DNA from: Bacillus sp. ISL-45
GTDB lineage: Bacteria > Bacillota > Bacilli > Bacillales > Cytobacillaceae
NCBI RefSeq assembly: GCF_018613195.1
Contig: NZ_JAGGQQ010000008.1
Location: 310,001 to 374,000 of the forward strand
Reading direction: 5' to 3'
DNA: 64,000 nt
Part shown: piece after piece, positions 16,847 through 26,603 of the stretch
Layout of the letters: each line of letters opens with the position of its first letter
Position numbering within the stretch: the stretch's first letter is position 1
The notes under the pieces: model-generated
What the model saw: the letters and a program-made list of their open reading frames with translations, nothing else
Databases searched by the model: none
Told to the model about the DNA's origin: nothing
Made by a program: the position numbers and the translations under genes

Positions 16847-18295
16847 TTATTCGATTTCTTCCTTTTTCTCTACTGAACGCTGGAGGAATCTTGCAAAATC
16901 TCCTCTTGTCAAGGTTCCGTTTCTGTCAAAGTCTTTAGCAATGGTAATTTTATTATATGCCAGCTTGTTGATATTAGTGTAGTTTGGATCAGTAGTACTT
17001 ACACCTGAATATTTGTAGCCAGGCGTTGGATTTGCTAGATAGTCTTCAAAAGCCCGAATTAGTATACTTGCCATATCAGATCTAGTTAGTGATTTACTTG
17101 GCTGAAATTCACCACCTACACCTTTCATGATTCCATTTGCTTCAGCAATTCTCATATACTCATAGAAAGGATGGTTTGGCAATACGTCTGTTGCTGTTAA
17201 TTTATAATCACTTGAAGGTACCTTTAGATTCAAGGCTTCTACGATTAATTTGGTAGCCTGACCTCTAGTTAATTCAGAATTCGGTTCAAACCTTGTATCA
17301 GAGTAACCATCGATGATATCACGTGCTTGCAGATAAGTTACTACAGGTTGAAGTTCATTCGTAACATCAGTAAAGACATTGACGGTATTGGATGTGATGA
17401 GGTTTGATCCTGCCATAAACCCTTCAAAGCTTTTCCCTTTTATCTCGTAGTATACAAAATGATTATTTGTATTTGAACTTTGGTAAGGGCCACTTACAAT
17501 ATGGAAAGGTGTGTAGTTAGGAAGTGTAGCAAGTACCGTGCCGTCAACACTTTTTCTTATTTTAGCTGAATTGATTGAAGTATAAGTGTAAGCGATGTCT
17601 CCAGCTTTGTAATTTTGGGCAGTCTTTGTGCTGGACGGCCATTTATAACTAACACCCGCCGGGAAAACCATAATATCAGGAGCACCAGGCTTTGTGTAAC
17701 TAATGCTTAATTTTGGTGTGGTTCCAATTGGAAGTAGGCTATAATCCCGGATATATTGAAATACCACTTCCTGGTATGCTTTACTTCCGCTGTAATTTGG
17801 ATCATTACGCTTAGATAGGCCGTTATAGGCCATAATCGCAAAATACCAGTCTTCAATTCTATTTTTGTCATGGTTATTGACTATCGGTAAGTTGCTGTTG
17901 TCCCATTTTCGCAATAAGTGTATAGCACCTTGTTCAATGTTATAGCGTGTGTCGTACATCAATCTTTCTTTATTAACGTTATATTGGATAAATTCTTCAT
18001 TGGAAAAAGTGAGTTGCATTAACCCAATTCCACCATCGGCAGTGATTAGTGGAGTGCCATCATCCTTAAATTGCTGTAACTCTTTATTTTCTTTTAGAGC
18101 GATTGCTTTAAGAATTTCTGCTGGAATTCCATTCTCTATTGCAACTTCTCTCAAAATTTCTAACTTTTCCAATGCGGGCAGTTCTTGTCCCACTTCTGCA
18201 GCCGCCTTAATGCTCGTTAAGTCTTGAGCGTTAATGCTTGGAGCAAAGCCTAAGATTAAAGTTGTCACTACAGCTGCTTTGATTAATTTCTTCAT
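16847..18295 (-). CDS. Secreted lytic-transglycosylase-like protein with SLH anchor
   Basis: 482 residues: signal peptide (1-23), an SLT/lysozyme-like domain (about 45-190), a beta-rich middle (200-305) that may be SH3-like, then three SLH repeats (308-478). Putative catalytic Glu69 lies in AIALKENKE, followed by GGIGLMQL (88-95) and AIMAYNGL, the usual order in Slt-type transglycosylases that cut the MurNAc-GlcNAc bond. It is probably a cell-wall remodelling enzyme held in the envelope. GAGGGATAGAGA precedes the ATG. Chitosanase or other lysozyme-fold activity cannot be excluded. Confidence 0.78.
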   Translation of the reverse strand: MKKLIKAAVVTTLILGFAPSINAQDLTSIKAAAEVGQELPALEKLEILREVAIENGIPAEILKAIALKENKELQQFKDDGTPLITADGGIGLMQLTFSNEEFIQYNVNKERLMYDTRYNIEQGAIHLLRKWDNSNLPIVNNHDKNRIEDWYFAIMAYNGLSKRNDPNYSGSKAYQEVVFQYIRDYSLLPIGTTPKLSISYTKPGAPDIMVFPAGVSYKWPSSTKTAQNYKAGDIAYTYTSINSAKIRKSVDGTVLATLPNYTPFHIVSGPYQSSNTNNHFVYYEIKGKSFEGFMAGSNLITSNTVNVFTDVTNELQPVVTYLQARDIIDGYSDTRFEPNSELTRGQATKLIVEALNLKVPSSDYKLTATDVLPNHPFYEYMRIAEANGIMKGVGGEFQPSKSLTRSDMASILIRAFEDYLANPTPGYKYSGVSTTDPNYTNINKLAYNKITIAKDFDRNGTLTRGDFARFLQRSVEKKEEIE

Positions 18296-18470
18296 TCTCT
18301 ATCCCTCCCAAATAGTAGTTTACCAGAATTTCCAACTATTTACGTATAAAATCAGAGAATAGAAAAATAGTAACAATTAATAAGTTAGAATACTCTTTCG
18401 GTTTTTATTGACTAGGGCTATTTTACTAATTAAGATGAAGGTAGATTAAATAAACATATGGACGGGATAA

Positions 18471-18845
18471 ATGGTGAAAATCGAAAGTGTTGTCTTTAAA
18501 ATTGAAAATCTAATGAGTAAACAACGCTACGGGGCAGCTAGAGAAGTCGTTTTAAAGGAATGGAACCGGATAACTGAACCGAATAACTTTCGTATGCTTG
18601 GCCAGCAATCCAAGGATTTAGTCAAAGTTATTGCAAAAGAAAAAGAAACAAATGAGTTTGCTATGCTGACAAATCAGGACAAGAGAATCTTGAGGTTATT
18701 GAATGAAGCGGTCAGGGATGTAAAACTTCCTTATGCCAAGAAGATTTTCTTTGAACATAAAGATCTTATTGATCAGGCACATGCTCAAAAGTGGCTTACG
18801 GCTGATGCGAGATTTATGTGTTTTGCTTGGCAGAAGGAAGCATAA
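18471..18845 (+). CDS. Conserved-looking hypothetical protein (124 aa)
   Basis: A charged, mostly helical soluble protein with no signal peptide or membrane segment. It has alternating basic and acidic stretches (KRILRLLNEAVRDVKLPYA) and ends with a Trp/Cys-containing segment (KWLTADARFMCFAWQKEA). I do not recognise the family. GGACGGGATAA precedes the ATG at usable spacing, and a clear terminator follows 3 bases after the stop, so it is transcribed as a single gene. Confidence 0.6.
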   Translation: MVKIESVVFKIENLMSKQRYGAAREVVLKEWNRITEPNNFRMLGQQSKDLVKVIAKEKETNEFAMLTNQDKRILRLLNEAVRDVKLPYAKKIFFEHKDLIDQAHAQKWLTADARFMCFAWQKEA

Positions 18846-18847
18846 TG

Positions 18848-18878
18848 AAGGCAGGGATCTTTATTCCCTGCCTTTTTT
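18848..18878 (+). terminator. Rho-independent terminator
   Basis: Stem AAGGCAGGGA / TCCCTGCCTT, 7-base loop, then a T run; directly after the 124-aa gene. Confidence 0.9.
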
Positions 18879-19041
18879 GTATGTTTGGGCCACCAGCTGT
18901 AGGCATCCCCAAATTTGGCACACCCATTCCTCTCACCTCTCACTTTTGATAATCCAAGTATTTTCTTTTAGGTCGAAAGGCATAATAAGTCCCATTCATT
19001 AAAAATTTGAATATCGATAACAATGTCAGACGAAAGAACTG

Positions 19042-19096
19042 CTTCACCGCATTAAACGGGTGGGGGTCTGACCCCCACCCGTTTAATGCGGTGAAG
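19042..19096. repeat. Family B palindromic repeat, copy 4 (near-perfect, 55 bp)
   Basis: Arms CTTCACCGCATTAAACGGG and exact complement around TGGGGGTCTGACCCCCA. This is the longest fully paired copy, and it ends 19 bases before the start codon of the next gene. Confidence 0.97.
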
Positions 19097-19115
19097 TTTA
19101 TGGAGGGTGATTTGA

Positions 19116-19538
19116 ATGGAAGCTCTACTTGGTCTAGTACTATTGCTGGTGATTGCTGGGGGAGTTTATGTGTTGTTTGTTAAGAGGAGAGATACTGTTA
19201 ATCAGGGGGAGCAGCTTGCTGCTGGGATGAATTTTGATCTTGAGAATGTGGGGCCATTTTTGGAGGAGTTGTCGCAGGTTTTCGACCAAGGGTTTACTGA
19301 CGAGCAAATTGCTTTTATCCAATCTGACATCGAGGGAATGAAGGAAGACCATAAACTTAATGAGATTGGGACCTTTCCGGTGACATACAAAGGGGAAACC
19401 GCTGAAATCCGGATAGAAGCTGAAATACATATTGAGGATGATTTGAAGGAAGTAGTATTAACTATGTACAGCCGGCCTGATGTAGTTCGAATAATCGATC
19501 AGGAAATGATGAGATTTATAGAGGAAAGAGGGATGTAG
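19116..19538 (+). CDS. Single-pass membrane protein, unknown function (140 aa)
   Basis: One N-terminal membrane helix (residues 3-22) followed by basic KRR, which places the rest in the cytosol by the positive-inside rule. The soluble part (35-140) is acidic with alternating helices and strands (TFPVTYKGETAEIRIEAEIHI). Family not recognised. GGAGGGTGA lies 7 bases before the ATG. A long family B hairpin ends 19 bases upstream and would form in any read-through transcript near the ribosome binding site. Confidence 0.6.
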   Translation: MEALLGLVLLLVIAGGVYVLFVKRRDTVNQGEQLAAGMNFDLENVGPFLEELSQVFDQGFTDEQIAFIQSDIEGMKEDHKLNEIGTFPVTYKGETAEIRIEAEIHIEDDLKEVVLTMYSRPDVVRIIDQEMMRFIEERGM

Positions 19539-19698
19539 TCTCTATTAAATCATAAGGAGATTCACCTCAATAAAGCACCGACCTAAGAGAGAATATGATA
19601 ATAACGCCCAAAGCACTAGAAATTTTCCAGAACCTAAAAAATGCTGCGGATTATTAAGGGAGAAGGGCTGAATCAGTATATCCGATGAGATAATCTTT

Positions 19699-19740
19699 CG
19701 TGTCTGGTGATTTTCAAATAAAAGGAAGTTATCAGGCACG
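19699..19740. repeat. Degenerate inverted repeat in the 19539-19801 gap
   Basis: CGTGTCTGGTGAT pairs imperfectly with GTTATCAGGCACG and may be an eroded family A copy. The rest of this 263-base gap holds only a 20-codon ORF (19595) of doubtful meaning. Confidence 0.35.
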
Positions 19741-19801
19741 TTTAATTATAGGCAAATTGTGGGTAAATAGAAATTAATATAACAATCGGGAAGAGGTGTT
19801 G

Positions 19802-20071
19802 ATGATGAACAATGATAAAAAGCCTAATTTTTATAAACCAGAAGAATTTATTGACTTGTATCACGACACTGTAAATTTGGAAGATAATACGCAACACCTT
19901 TTAAACCAGGAGAGAACGAGATACACAAAAGGCGCCAACGCTGTCATCAAGAAAGTCCAAAAAGAATTCCTGGAAAAAAAGAGAACAGAAGAAATTGACC
20001 TCGCACTGGAATTGAAGGATAAGGAAAGATTTATGGCTCTTACATCAGATGGATGGGAAGAAGTAATATGA
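19802..20071 (+). CDS. Small IDEAL-domain-like protein (89 aa)
   Basis: A short, charged, helical protein. Its end, EEIDLALELKDKERFMALT, resembles the IDEAL motif (I-D-x-A-L...D...F...L) found at the C-terminus of several small Bacillus proteins; the match is by eye. The start is set at ATG 19802, 3 bases after AAGAGGTG; a second ATG at 19805 is equally possible, and the in-frame GTG at 19796 overlaps the ribosome binding site. A family A repeat follows 6 bases after the stop. Confidence 0.55.
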   Translation: MMNNDKKPNFYKPEEFIDLYHDTVNLEDNTQHLLNQERTRYTKGANAVIKKVQKEFLEKKRTEEIDLALELKDKERFMALTSDGWEEVI

Positions 20072-20077
20072 CATAAA

Positions 20078-20116
20078 GTGACAGGCACCAACCAATTATT
20101 GGGTGGTGCCTGTCAC
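20078..20116. repeat. Family A palindromic repeat, copy 6
   Basis: GTGACAGGCACC outer arms, inner arm variant AACCA; followed by TTTTTTTG, so it can terminate transcription before galE. Confidence 0.95.
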
Positions 20117-20167
20117 TTTTTTTGTAGTAAACTATGAGTACAGATTGAATTAGAAGGAGATAATTGT

Positions 20168-21154
20168 ATGATTTTAGTTGTTGGCGGAGCTGGCTATATT
20201 GGCAGTCATCTTGTTGAGGAATTGGTTAAGTCGCACGAGGTCATTGTGTTGGATAACCTCTCAACTGGGCATGAAAAAGCAGTTGATTCCCGGGCGACTT
20301 TTGTAAAAGGGAATCTTGGAAGTCTGGAAGATCTGGAGGTAGTTTTTAGTGAATATCCTATTAAAGGTGTGATGCATTTTGCGGCGAACAGCCTGGTAGG
20401 AGAATCAGTTGTTGATCCGTTAAAGTACTATGAAAATAATGTGGCTGCAACGCTTAAGCTATTAAAAGTAATGTTGAAGTACGGTGTGAAAAACTTTATT
20501 TTTTCATCGACAGCGGCTACATACGGAATACCGGACGCAGACATGATCAGCGAGGAAAGTCCAACCGTGCCAATCAACCCTTATGGACAATCTAAGCTGA
20601 TGGTGGAAAACATTTTGGCGGATTTCGCTTCTGCCTATGATCTGCGCTATGTCGTTCTTAGGTACTTTAACGCTGCGGGTGCAAGCGAATCAGGAAGAAT
20701 TGGTGAAATGCATGATCCAGAAACGCACTTGATTCCAATTATCCTTCAGCATTTGCTTGGACAGCGCGAGCAAATTTCCGTCTTTGGCGATGACTATGAC
20801 ACACCAGATGGAACCTGCATTCGTGACTATATCCATGTGACCGACCTGGCAAGCGCCCATATTGCGGCATTGGAATCCCTATTAAGCGAAAAGACTAAAA
20901 CGGCCATCTATAATTTGGGTAACGGTCAAGGATATTCTGTTAAAGAAGTAATCAATACTTGTGAAAAAGTGACAGGCCGCAAAGCCAATATTGTCATGTC
21001 TGAAAGAAGAGCCGGTGATCCGGCCCGACTGGTGGCCTCCTCTCAAAAAATTCAGCAGGCACTAGGATGGAAGGCTGAGAGAAATCTGGATAATATTATT
21101 AGCTCCGCGTGGGATTGGCATAAAAGCCAGAAACTGTCAAAAAATGAAGAATAG
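20168..21154 (+). CDS. galE: UDP-glucose 4-epimerase
   Basis: Interconverts UDP-glucose and UDP-galactose. Extended short-chain dehydrogenase fold, full length at 328 residues: NAD-binding GGAGYIG at residues 6-12, catalytic S-S-T (about 122-124) and YGQSK (about 147-151), and the GalE motifs LRYFNAAGA and FGDDYDTPDGTCIRDYIHV. AGAAGGAGA precedes ATG 20168. It stands alone between a family A repeat and a terminator, and could supply UDP-galactose for wall polymers or the S-layer glycan. Confidence 0.95.
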   Translation: MILVVGGAGYIGSHLVEELVKSHEVIVLDNLSTGHEKAVDSRATFVKGNLGSLEDLEVVFSEYPIKGVMHFAANSLVGESVVDPLKYYENNVAATLKLLKVMLKYGVKNFIFSSTAATYGIPDADMISEESPTVPINPYGQSKLMVENILADFASAYDLRYVVLRYFNAAGASESGRIGEMHDPETHLIPIILQHLLGQREQISVFGDDYDTPDGTCIRDYIHVTDLASAHIAALESLLSEKTKTAIYNLGNGQGYSVKEVINTCEKVTGRKANIVMSERRAGDPARLVASSQKIQQALGWKAERNLDNIISSAWDWHKSQKLSKNEE

Positions 21155-21160
21155 TGTGGA

Positions 21161-21206
21161 AGTACCATGGATAAACCAAATATTGGTTAATTCATGGTGC
21201 TTTTTT
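21161..21206 (+). terminator. Rho-independent terminator of galE
   Basis: AGTACCATGGATAAACCA pairs with TGGTTAATTCATGGTGCT with few mismatches, then TTTTTT. Confidence 0.85.
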
Positions 21207-21372
21207 GTCGAAATTATAAAAATCTAATTCTTTTGAAATAGTATTTTAATAAATATTTACTACTAAAGTAATATATGGTATTAATTAAATAATCGGAATC
21301 TTTATAAATTCCAGAATATTAGAGAAAGGAGAATATTTTACAATCTACTAAACTACTTAAGGGGGAAAATAG

Positions 21373-24300
21373 GTGTTAAAAAAAGGTATAGTTAGTGCAC
21401 TTGTAATGTCTCTAGCATTTTCTAACGCAGCTATGGCAGCAGTGCCTGAGCCGGCTGCTAAAGTGAAGACTAAAGTTCAAAGAACTCTGACGAACGCTGT
21501 CGTCGAGTATGCTGACACAGAAAAAGTCCGAGTCATAGTCGAGCTTAAGGACAAACCAACAATTGATTTTGCCCAGACAAAAGGCGTTAAGTACAGCGAG
21601 CTTGATGAAGCGACTAAAGAGAGCTTAGAATCTGCAGCTCTTCAACAGCAGGATGAAGTTGTTTCTCAATTAAGCGCGAAGAAACTCAATATCAACGTCC
21701 TTGAAAATTTCACAACTGTCGTGAACGGATTCAGTGCAGAGGTAGAATACGGGAACATCAAATTCATCAAAAACCTTGAGAATGTAGCGGAAGTTTACAT
21801 AGCTCACGAATATAAGCGACCTGAAACAAAGCCTGAAATGCTTTACAGTAAGGAATTGGTAGAAGCTCAGAAAGCATGGGATGAGTACGGTTATAAGGGC
21901 GAAGGAATGGTTGTTGGTGTCATCGATACTGGTATCGATCCAAAGCACCGCGACATGATCCTTTCAGCTGAAACAGAAGAAGAGCTCACTGCAAATGAAG
22001 TGGAAGCAATTGCAAGTGCAAACGGCTTGAAGGGTAAGTATTATACGGAGAAAGTTCCATACGCATACAACTATATGGATGACAACGATACAATCCTTGA
22101 CCTTGGCAAGGAAGCATCCATGCACGGTATGCACGTTTCTGGAACAGTAGGTGCGAACGGTGATGAAGAAAACGGCGGTTTGAAGGGTGTCGCTCCAGAG
22201 GCGCAAATCCTAGGCTTGAAGGTTTTCGGAAACGATCCTGAAATGCCATCTACCTTCAGTGATATTTATGTAAAAGCAATCGATGATGCGATCAAGCTTG
22301 GCGTTGACGTCATCAACATGAGCTTGGGTTCCACTGCAGGTTTCGTATTGCCGGATGACCCTGAACAAAAGGCTGTTCAAAAAGCAGTGGATAACGGTGT
22401 TATGATGTCGATTTCTGCCGGTAACTCCGCACATTTTGGGAATGGTTGGACTGCTGCAAACCCATCACCTTCCAACCCTGATATTGGTGTTTCAGGTTCA
22501 CCAGGTGTTTCCTACAACTCATTGCAGGTAGCATCTTATGAAAACCAGTTCATGGATCTGGATGCCATCACTGCGAACATTGGGGATGCTGAAAGCAAAT
22601 ATCCATTCTTATCAGCAAGCTCAGTGCATCCTAATGACATTGAAAAGAAAGCCTATGAAGTGGTTTATGCTGGTTTGGGCCGTATGCCTGGTGATTCACC
22701 AACAAGCCCGGAAGCTAATGACTTCGAAGGTTTGGATTTGACTGGTAAAATTGCTTTAATTCAGCGTGGAGAAGCTGCTTTCACTGCCAAAACATTAAAT
22801 GCCCAAGCTGCAGGAGCTGCTGGCGTAATCATTTTCAACAATGCTGATGGCTACGTGAACATGCAGACTGATCCTGCTATAAAAATTCCACAGCTGTTTA
22901 TGCTTAAGACGGATGGTCTAGCATTGAAAACTGCTTTGGATGCAGGTGAAGCTGTAACATTGGAATTTAAGGGTGATGTCACTAAAGCCACGAACCCGGC
23001 AGCTAATAAAATGAGTGATTTCACATCTTGGGGATTAACACCAAACCTTGATTTTAAACCGGAAATCACGGCTCCAGGGGGACAGATTTTATCCACATTC
23101 CAGGACAACAAGTACGGAATGATGAGCGGTACCTCTATGGCCGCCCCGCATGTTGCTGGCGGATCTGCTTTAGTATTGGAGCGTGTTGATTCGGAGTTTG
23201 GTGTTAAGGGGCTTGAGCGAGTTAACCTTGCAAAAAACATTCTTATGAACACAGGGGCTCCTGTTATTGATAAAGGTACTATTAATAGTATGTTTGGATT
23301 GGGTATTCCATATTCCCCAAGACGTCAGGGTGCAGGTTTGATGCAATTGCACGCAGCATTATCAACTCCTGTTGTTGTTGCAGAAAAAACAACTGGAGAA
23401 GCAAAAGTTGCACTGCGGGAAGTTGGAAATAATGTCACTTTTACATTAACAGCTAAAAACTATTCTAATGAGGCTGTTAGCTATGATGTAGGTGTCAATG
23501 TCCAAACTGACCTTGTTCTTTTTGGTGAAATGGGCTATATGCCAAGTGAACTAGAGGCACAGCCACTTGAAGATGTTACTGTAAAGGTTAATGGTACTGA
23601 TTCAGCCGTAGTTGAACTAGCTGCTGGCGAAGAAAAAGAAATCACTGTTGAGATGGATCTATCTGCTGCGAAAGTTTTCACTAGAAATGCTGGCGGATAT
23701 ATTGCAGCAACAGAAATTTTCAAAAACGGCTATTTCGTTGAAGGTTATGTTACTTTAACTGATACTGCCGACACTTATCCTGAACTGACTGTTCCTTATG
23801 TCGGCTTCAATGGGGAATGGGGCAAGGCGCCAATCGTTGATTCTGCCCAGTGGGAAGATGATTCATTCTATGGAATGACTGGGCTTTTGGATGAAAACTA
23901 TAATTTCCTTGGCTATGACTTTTTGAACGAAGAGGTTAATCCAGAATTCATGGCATTCTCTCCAAATGGAGATGGTTCACAGGATAAAGTAATTCCGTTG
24001 GTATCTTTCCTGAGAAATGCTAAGAAAGTAGAATTCAACGTCCTTGATAAGGATGGGAACAAAATCCGTACGCTTCGTACTGAAAATAATGTAAGGAAGA
24101 ACTACTATGACGGCGGAAGAAGTGCTAATTACTCCCTGAATCCTGCCAGAGCATGGGATGGCGTCGCTGACCTTAAAAACGTTGCAGAAGGGGATTACTT
24201 CATTGAAGTCAGAGCTGTTGTAGACTACCCGGGTGCTGAATGGCAGTCATACAAGTACCCTGTCAAGGTAGACGTAACGGCTCCGACAGTTGAGGCAGTA

Positions 24301-26292
24301 TACGACGCTGAAACGAAACAATTGACACTGACAAATGCAGCTGACAATGAAAACGGAAGCGGCCTGGCATACGTGGATGTGTTAATTGATGGTGAATCCG
24401 TATTAGAAGCACCATTGAGCGGTGACGGAACCCATGACCTTGGTTCAATTCCTGCGACATCTTATGTTGACGTTGTGGCTGTTGACTATGCAGGCAACTT
24501 CACAGTTGTGAACGCACAAGATGCAGTAGATGCCGAAATCCCAGATGTACACGTTTTAACTCCAGATGCATTTGGAACGATCAACACGAAAGAAACTGTA
24601 GTTTCTGGATGGGTTGCTGACAATTCTGGAATCCGTGATTTGAAGGTGGCTGGACAAGCTGCAGACCTTGTATACAATGCAGCAGAAAAACGCTATGACT
24701 TCTCATCTAAACTGACATTTGACACTGATGGAGTCAAGAAGTTCGATGTCACAGCGGTTGATGGAAAGAATAACGAAATTTCCTTCCAACGCACATTGTT
24801 TGTGGATTCAACTGCTCCAACTTTGAGAGTCAAGGGAGCTCCTGGAACTGTAGCACCATCGGTTAATAAGCTGCCGGTATCACTCGATGTTGCTGACAAC
24901 TTCGATGAAATCCGTGTATATGTAAATGGAAATGAAGTATTCTACAATGAGTTCGTTGAGCCTTACGCAATGCGTGGATTCAAGAAGACAATTGATGTTG
25001 AACTGGATCTGAAGGATGGCGACAACAACTTCGTGTTTGAAGTAACTGACCTTGCTGGCAATAAAGCGACTGAAAAAGTAACAATCAAAAAGCTTGTTGA
25101 AAGCGGAAATGGCGGCGGCGCTACTCCAGGACCTGCTCCAGCTCCGGTACCAAGCTCTGATTTAGGACAAGTTGATGTTGATAATTCTAAAGGAGAAGCA
25201 ACAGTTGCTGTGGATGAGCAGAAGTTTGCCGCAGCACTTAATGGTTCTTCTGATAAAAATGTAACTTTAGATTTCTCTTCAGTATCAGATAAGGTATCTA
25301 CGGTTAATGCAAAGCTTCCTGCTGCCTCTATTGCCAAAGCAGCAGAAAGCAAGAAGAGCTTGACTCTTAAGACAGGCAGCGAGTCTGTAGACGTACCTGC
25401 GGCAGTTTTAGCTGACCTTGCTAAAGAGAAAGGCAACGTTGTATTCACAATCGGAAAAGCGGCTGTGAAAGCATCGGCAGTACAGGCTCTTGCAGAAGTT
25501 AACCTGTATGTAGTGGTGGAGAAGGACGGAACGAAAACTGCTTATACGAATTTTGATAAGCCAGTTGCTGTTTCGGTGTCTCTAGCAGGCAAAACTGTTA
25601 CGGATAAGAGAAAAGTTGCTGCATACGCTGTAGCTGGCTTAAAGGCAGACTACGAAGGCGGTAAAGTAACTGGAGATACGTTTACATTCAAGACACACCA
25701 AACTGGCAAATTTGCAATCTATGAAAACAGCAAGACATTCAAGGATGTGACAACTCACTGGGCTAAGGATGAGATTGAAGTTTTAGCTTCACGCGAGATC
25801 ATCAAAGGTAAAACGGATGAGCTATTCGCTCACGGCGAAAGCGTCACCCGTGCCCAATTCGCGGTTCTGGTAGCCCGCGCATTGAACCTGCCGACTGCTG
25901 AGTACCAGGGAACATTCAAGGATGTACCTGCTGGCTTAAGCTGGGCGGCTCTTGAAATCGAAGCAGCGAACCGTGCTGGAATCATCTCTGGAATGGGCAA
26001 TGGCAAATTTGCTCCAAATGAGAAGATTACACGCGAACAAATGGCTGCAATGGTCATCAGAGCGATCCAGTACAAGGACGCAAGCCTGCTTGAAGGCGTA
26101 AAAGCACCGGCTTCGTTCAAGGATAGTAATAAAGTCAGCAGCTTCGCGAAAGACTACGTAGCCCAAGCAGCAGCACTTAAGCTAGTAAACGGCTACGCAG
26201 ATCAAACATTCGCACCAAAAGCCGACACAACACGTGCTCAATCAGCGGTCATCCTATACCGCCTGCTTGATGCACTAGACGAAATCAAATAA
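21373..26292 (+). CDS. Large S8 protease with PA, Fn3-like and SLH domains
   Basis: 1639-residue cell-wall-bound protease of the Vpr/C5a-peptidase type. Signal peptide (1-23), I9-like propeptide (50-145), S8 domain (about 165-690) with D185 (VIDTGID), H251 (HGMHVSG) and S588 (MSGTSMAAPHVAG); a PA insertion (about 440-530); an Fn3_5-like domain (670-790); Ig-like repeats with metal-site-like DNxxGSGL stretches (about 930-1240); a Pro-rich linker; a spacer (1260-1450); and three SLH repeats (1455-1635). The start is GTG 21373, 7 bases after AAGGGGG. The triad is complete. It probably degrades environmental protein and may process surface proteins. Confidence 0.92.
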   Translation: MLKKGIVSALVMSLAFSNAAMAAVPEPAAKVKTKVQRTLTNAVVEYADTEKVRVIVELKDKPTIDFAQTKGVKYSELDEATKESLESAALQQQDEVVSQLSAKKLNINVLENFTTVVNGFSAEVEYGNIKFIKNLENVAEVYIAHEYKRPETKPEMLYSKELVEAQKAWDEYGYKGEGMVVGVIDTGIDPKHRDMILSAETEEELTANEVEAIASANGLKGKYYTEKVPYAYNYMDDNDTILDLGKEASMHGMHVSGTVGANGDEENGGLKGVAPEAQILGLKVFGNDPEMPSTFSDIYVKAIDDAIKLGVDVINMSLGSTAGFVLPDDPEQKAVQKAVDNGVMMSISAGNSAHFGNGWTAANPSPSNPDIGVSGSPGVSYNSLQVASYENQFMDLDAITANIGDAESKYPFLSASSVHPNDIEKKAYEVVYAGLGRMPGDSPTSPEANDFEGLDLTGKIALIQRGEAAFTAKTLNAQAAGAAGVIIFNNADGYVNMQTDPAIKIPQLFMLKTDGLALKTALDAGEAVTLEFKGDVTKATNPAANKMSDFTSWGLTPNLDFKPEITAPGGQILSTFQDNKYGMMSGTSMAAPHVAGGSALVLERVDSEFGVKGLERVNLAKNILMNTGAPVIDKGTINSMFGLGIPYSPRRQGAGLMQLHAALSTPVVVAEKTTGEAKVALREVGNNVTFTLTAKNYSNEAVSYDVGVNVQTDLVLFGEMGYMPSELEAQPLEDVTVKVNGTDSAVVELAAGEEKEITVEMDLSAAKVFTRNAGGYIAATEIFKNGYFVEGYVTLTDTADTYPELTVPYVGFNGEWGKAPIVDSAQWEDDSFYGMTGLLDENYNFLGYDFLNEEVNPEFMAFSPNGDGSQDKVIPLVSFLRNAKKVEFNVLDKDGNKIRTLRTENNVRKNYYDGGRSANYSLNPARAWDGVADLKNVAEGDYFIEVRAVVDYPGAEWQSYKYPVKVDVTAPTVEAVYDAETKQLTLTNAADNENGSGLAYVDVLIDGESVLEAPLSGDGTHDLGSIPATSYVDVVAVDYAGNFTVVNAQDAVDAEIPDVHVLTPDAFGTINTKETVVSGWVADNSGIRDLKVAGQAADLVYNAAEKRYDFSSKLTFDTDGVKKFDVTAVDGKNNEISFQRTLFVDSTAPTLRVKGAPGTVAPSVNKLPVSLDVADNFDEIRVYVNGNEVFYNEFVEPYAMRGFKKTIDVELDLKDGDNNFVFEVTDLAGNKATEKVTIKKLVESGNGGGATPGPAPAPVPSSDLGQVDVDNSKGEATVAVDEQKFAAALNGSSDKNVTLDFSSVSDKVSTVNAKLPAASIAKAAESKKSLTLKTGSESVDVPAAVLADLAKEKGNVVFTIGKAAVKASAVQALAEVNLYVVVEKDGTKTAYTNFDKPVAVSVSLAGKTVTDKRKVAAYAVAGLKADYEGGKVTGDTFTFKTHQTGKFAIYENSKTFKDVTTHWAKDEIEVLASREIIKGKTDELFAHGESVTRAQFAVLVARALNLPTAEYQGTFKDVPAGLSWAALEIEAANRAGIISGMGNGKFAPNEKITREQMAAMVIRAIQYKDASLLEGVKAPASFKDSNKVSSFAKDYVAQAAALKLVNGYADQTFAPKADTTRAQSAVILYRLLDALDEIK

Positions 26293-26298
26293 ATACAG

Positions 26299-26352
26299 CT
26301 TCAACACACCACCGCACTGGGGGTCAGACCCCCAGTACTGTAAAGTAGTGAA
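26299..26352. repeat. Family B palindromic repeat, copy 5
   Basis: Core ACTGGGGGTCAGACCCCCAGT with looser outer arms (CTTCAACACACCACCGC against TAAAGTAGTGAAG). First of three repeats in the 311-base gap 26293-26603. Confidence 0.93.
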
Positions 26353-26365
26353 GTAATAGAAACAG

Positions 26366-26400
26366 GACAGGCACCCTCCGAAATCGGATGGTGCCTGTTT
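26366..26400. repeat. Family A repeat, copy 7 (diverged)
   Basis: GACAGGCACCCTCCG with the partner CGGATGGTGCCTGTTT; outer bases have changed, inner pairing mostly kept. Confidence 0.85.
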
Positions 26401-26430
26401 CAATGTAAGGACAGTTCAAACATGTTGTAC

Positions 26431-26479
26431 AGCGTCAAAGCGGTGGGGGTCAGACTCCCGACAAGGTAATGCAGTAAAG
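26431..26479. repeat. Family B repeat, copy 6 (degraded)
   Basis: Core reads GGGGGTCAGACTCCC with a broken pair, and the arms no longer match well. The remaining 120 bases before the next gene show nothing clear. Confidence 0.75.
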
Positions 26480-26603
26480 TGAATTGTGTTATTTTCTGCA
26501 ACTCTGAAACGTCTGTCTTAATTAGTGCGTCTATGTATTGTATAGAGGTGAGTCCTTACTTTACGCTGGCCCGTCCATTAATAAGTGAGAGGTGTTCTGA
26601 CAA

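Noticed and set aside
18733-19002. 89-codon plus-strand frame overlapping the end of the 124-aa gene
   Set aside because: No ribosome binding site, crosses a strong terminator, and has atypical composition.
24963-25448. 161-codon minus-strand frame within the large S8 protease gene
   Set aside because: Shadow frame produced by the codon bias of the spacer region; no start signal.
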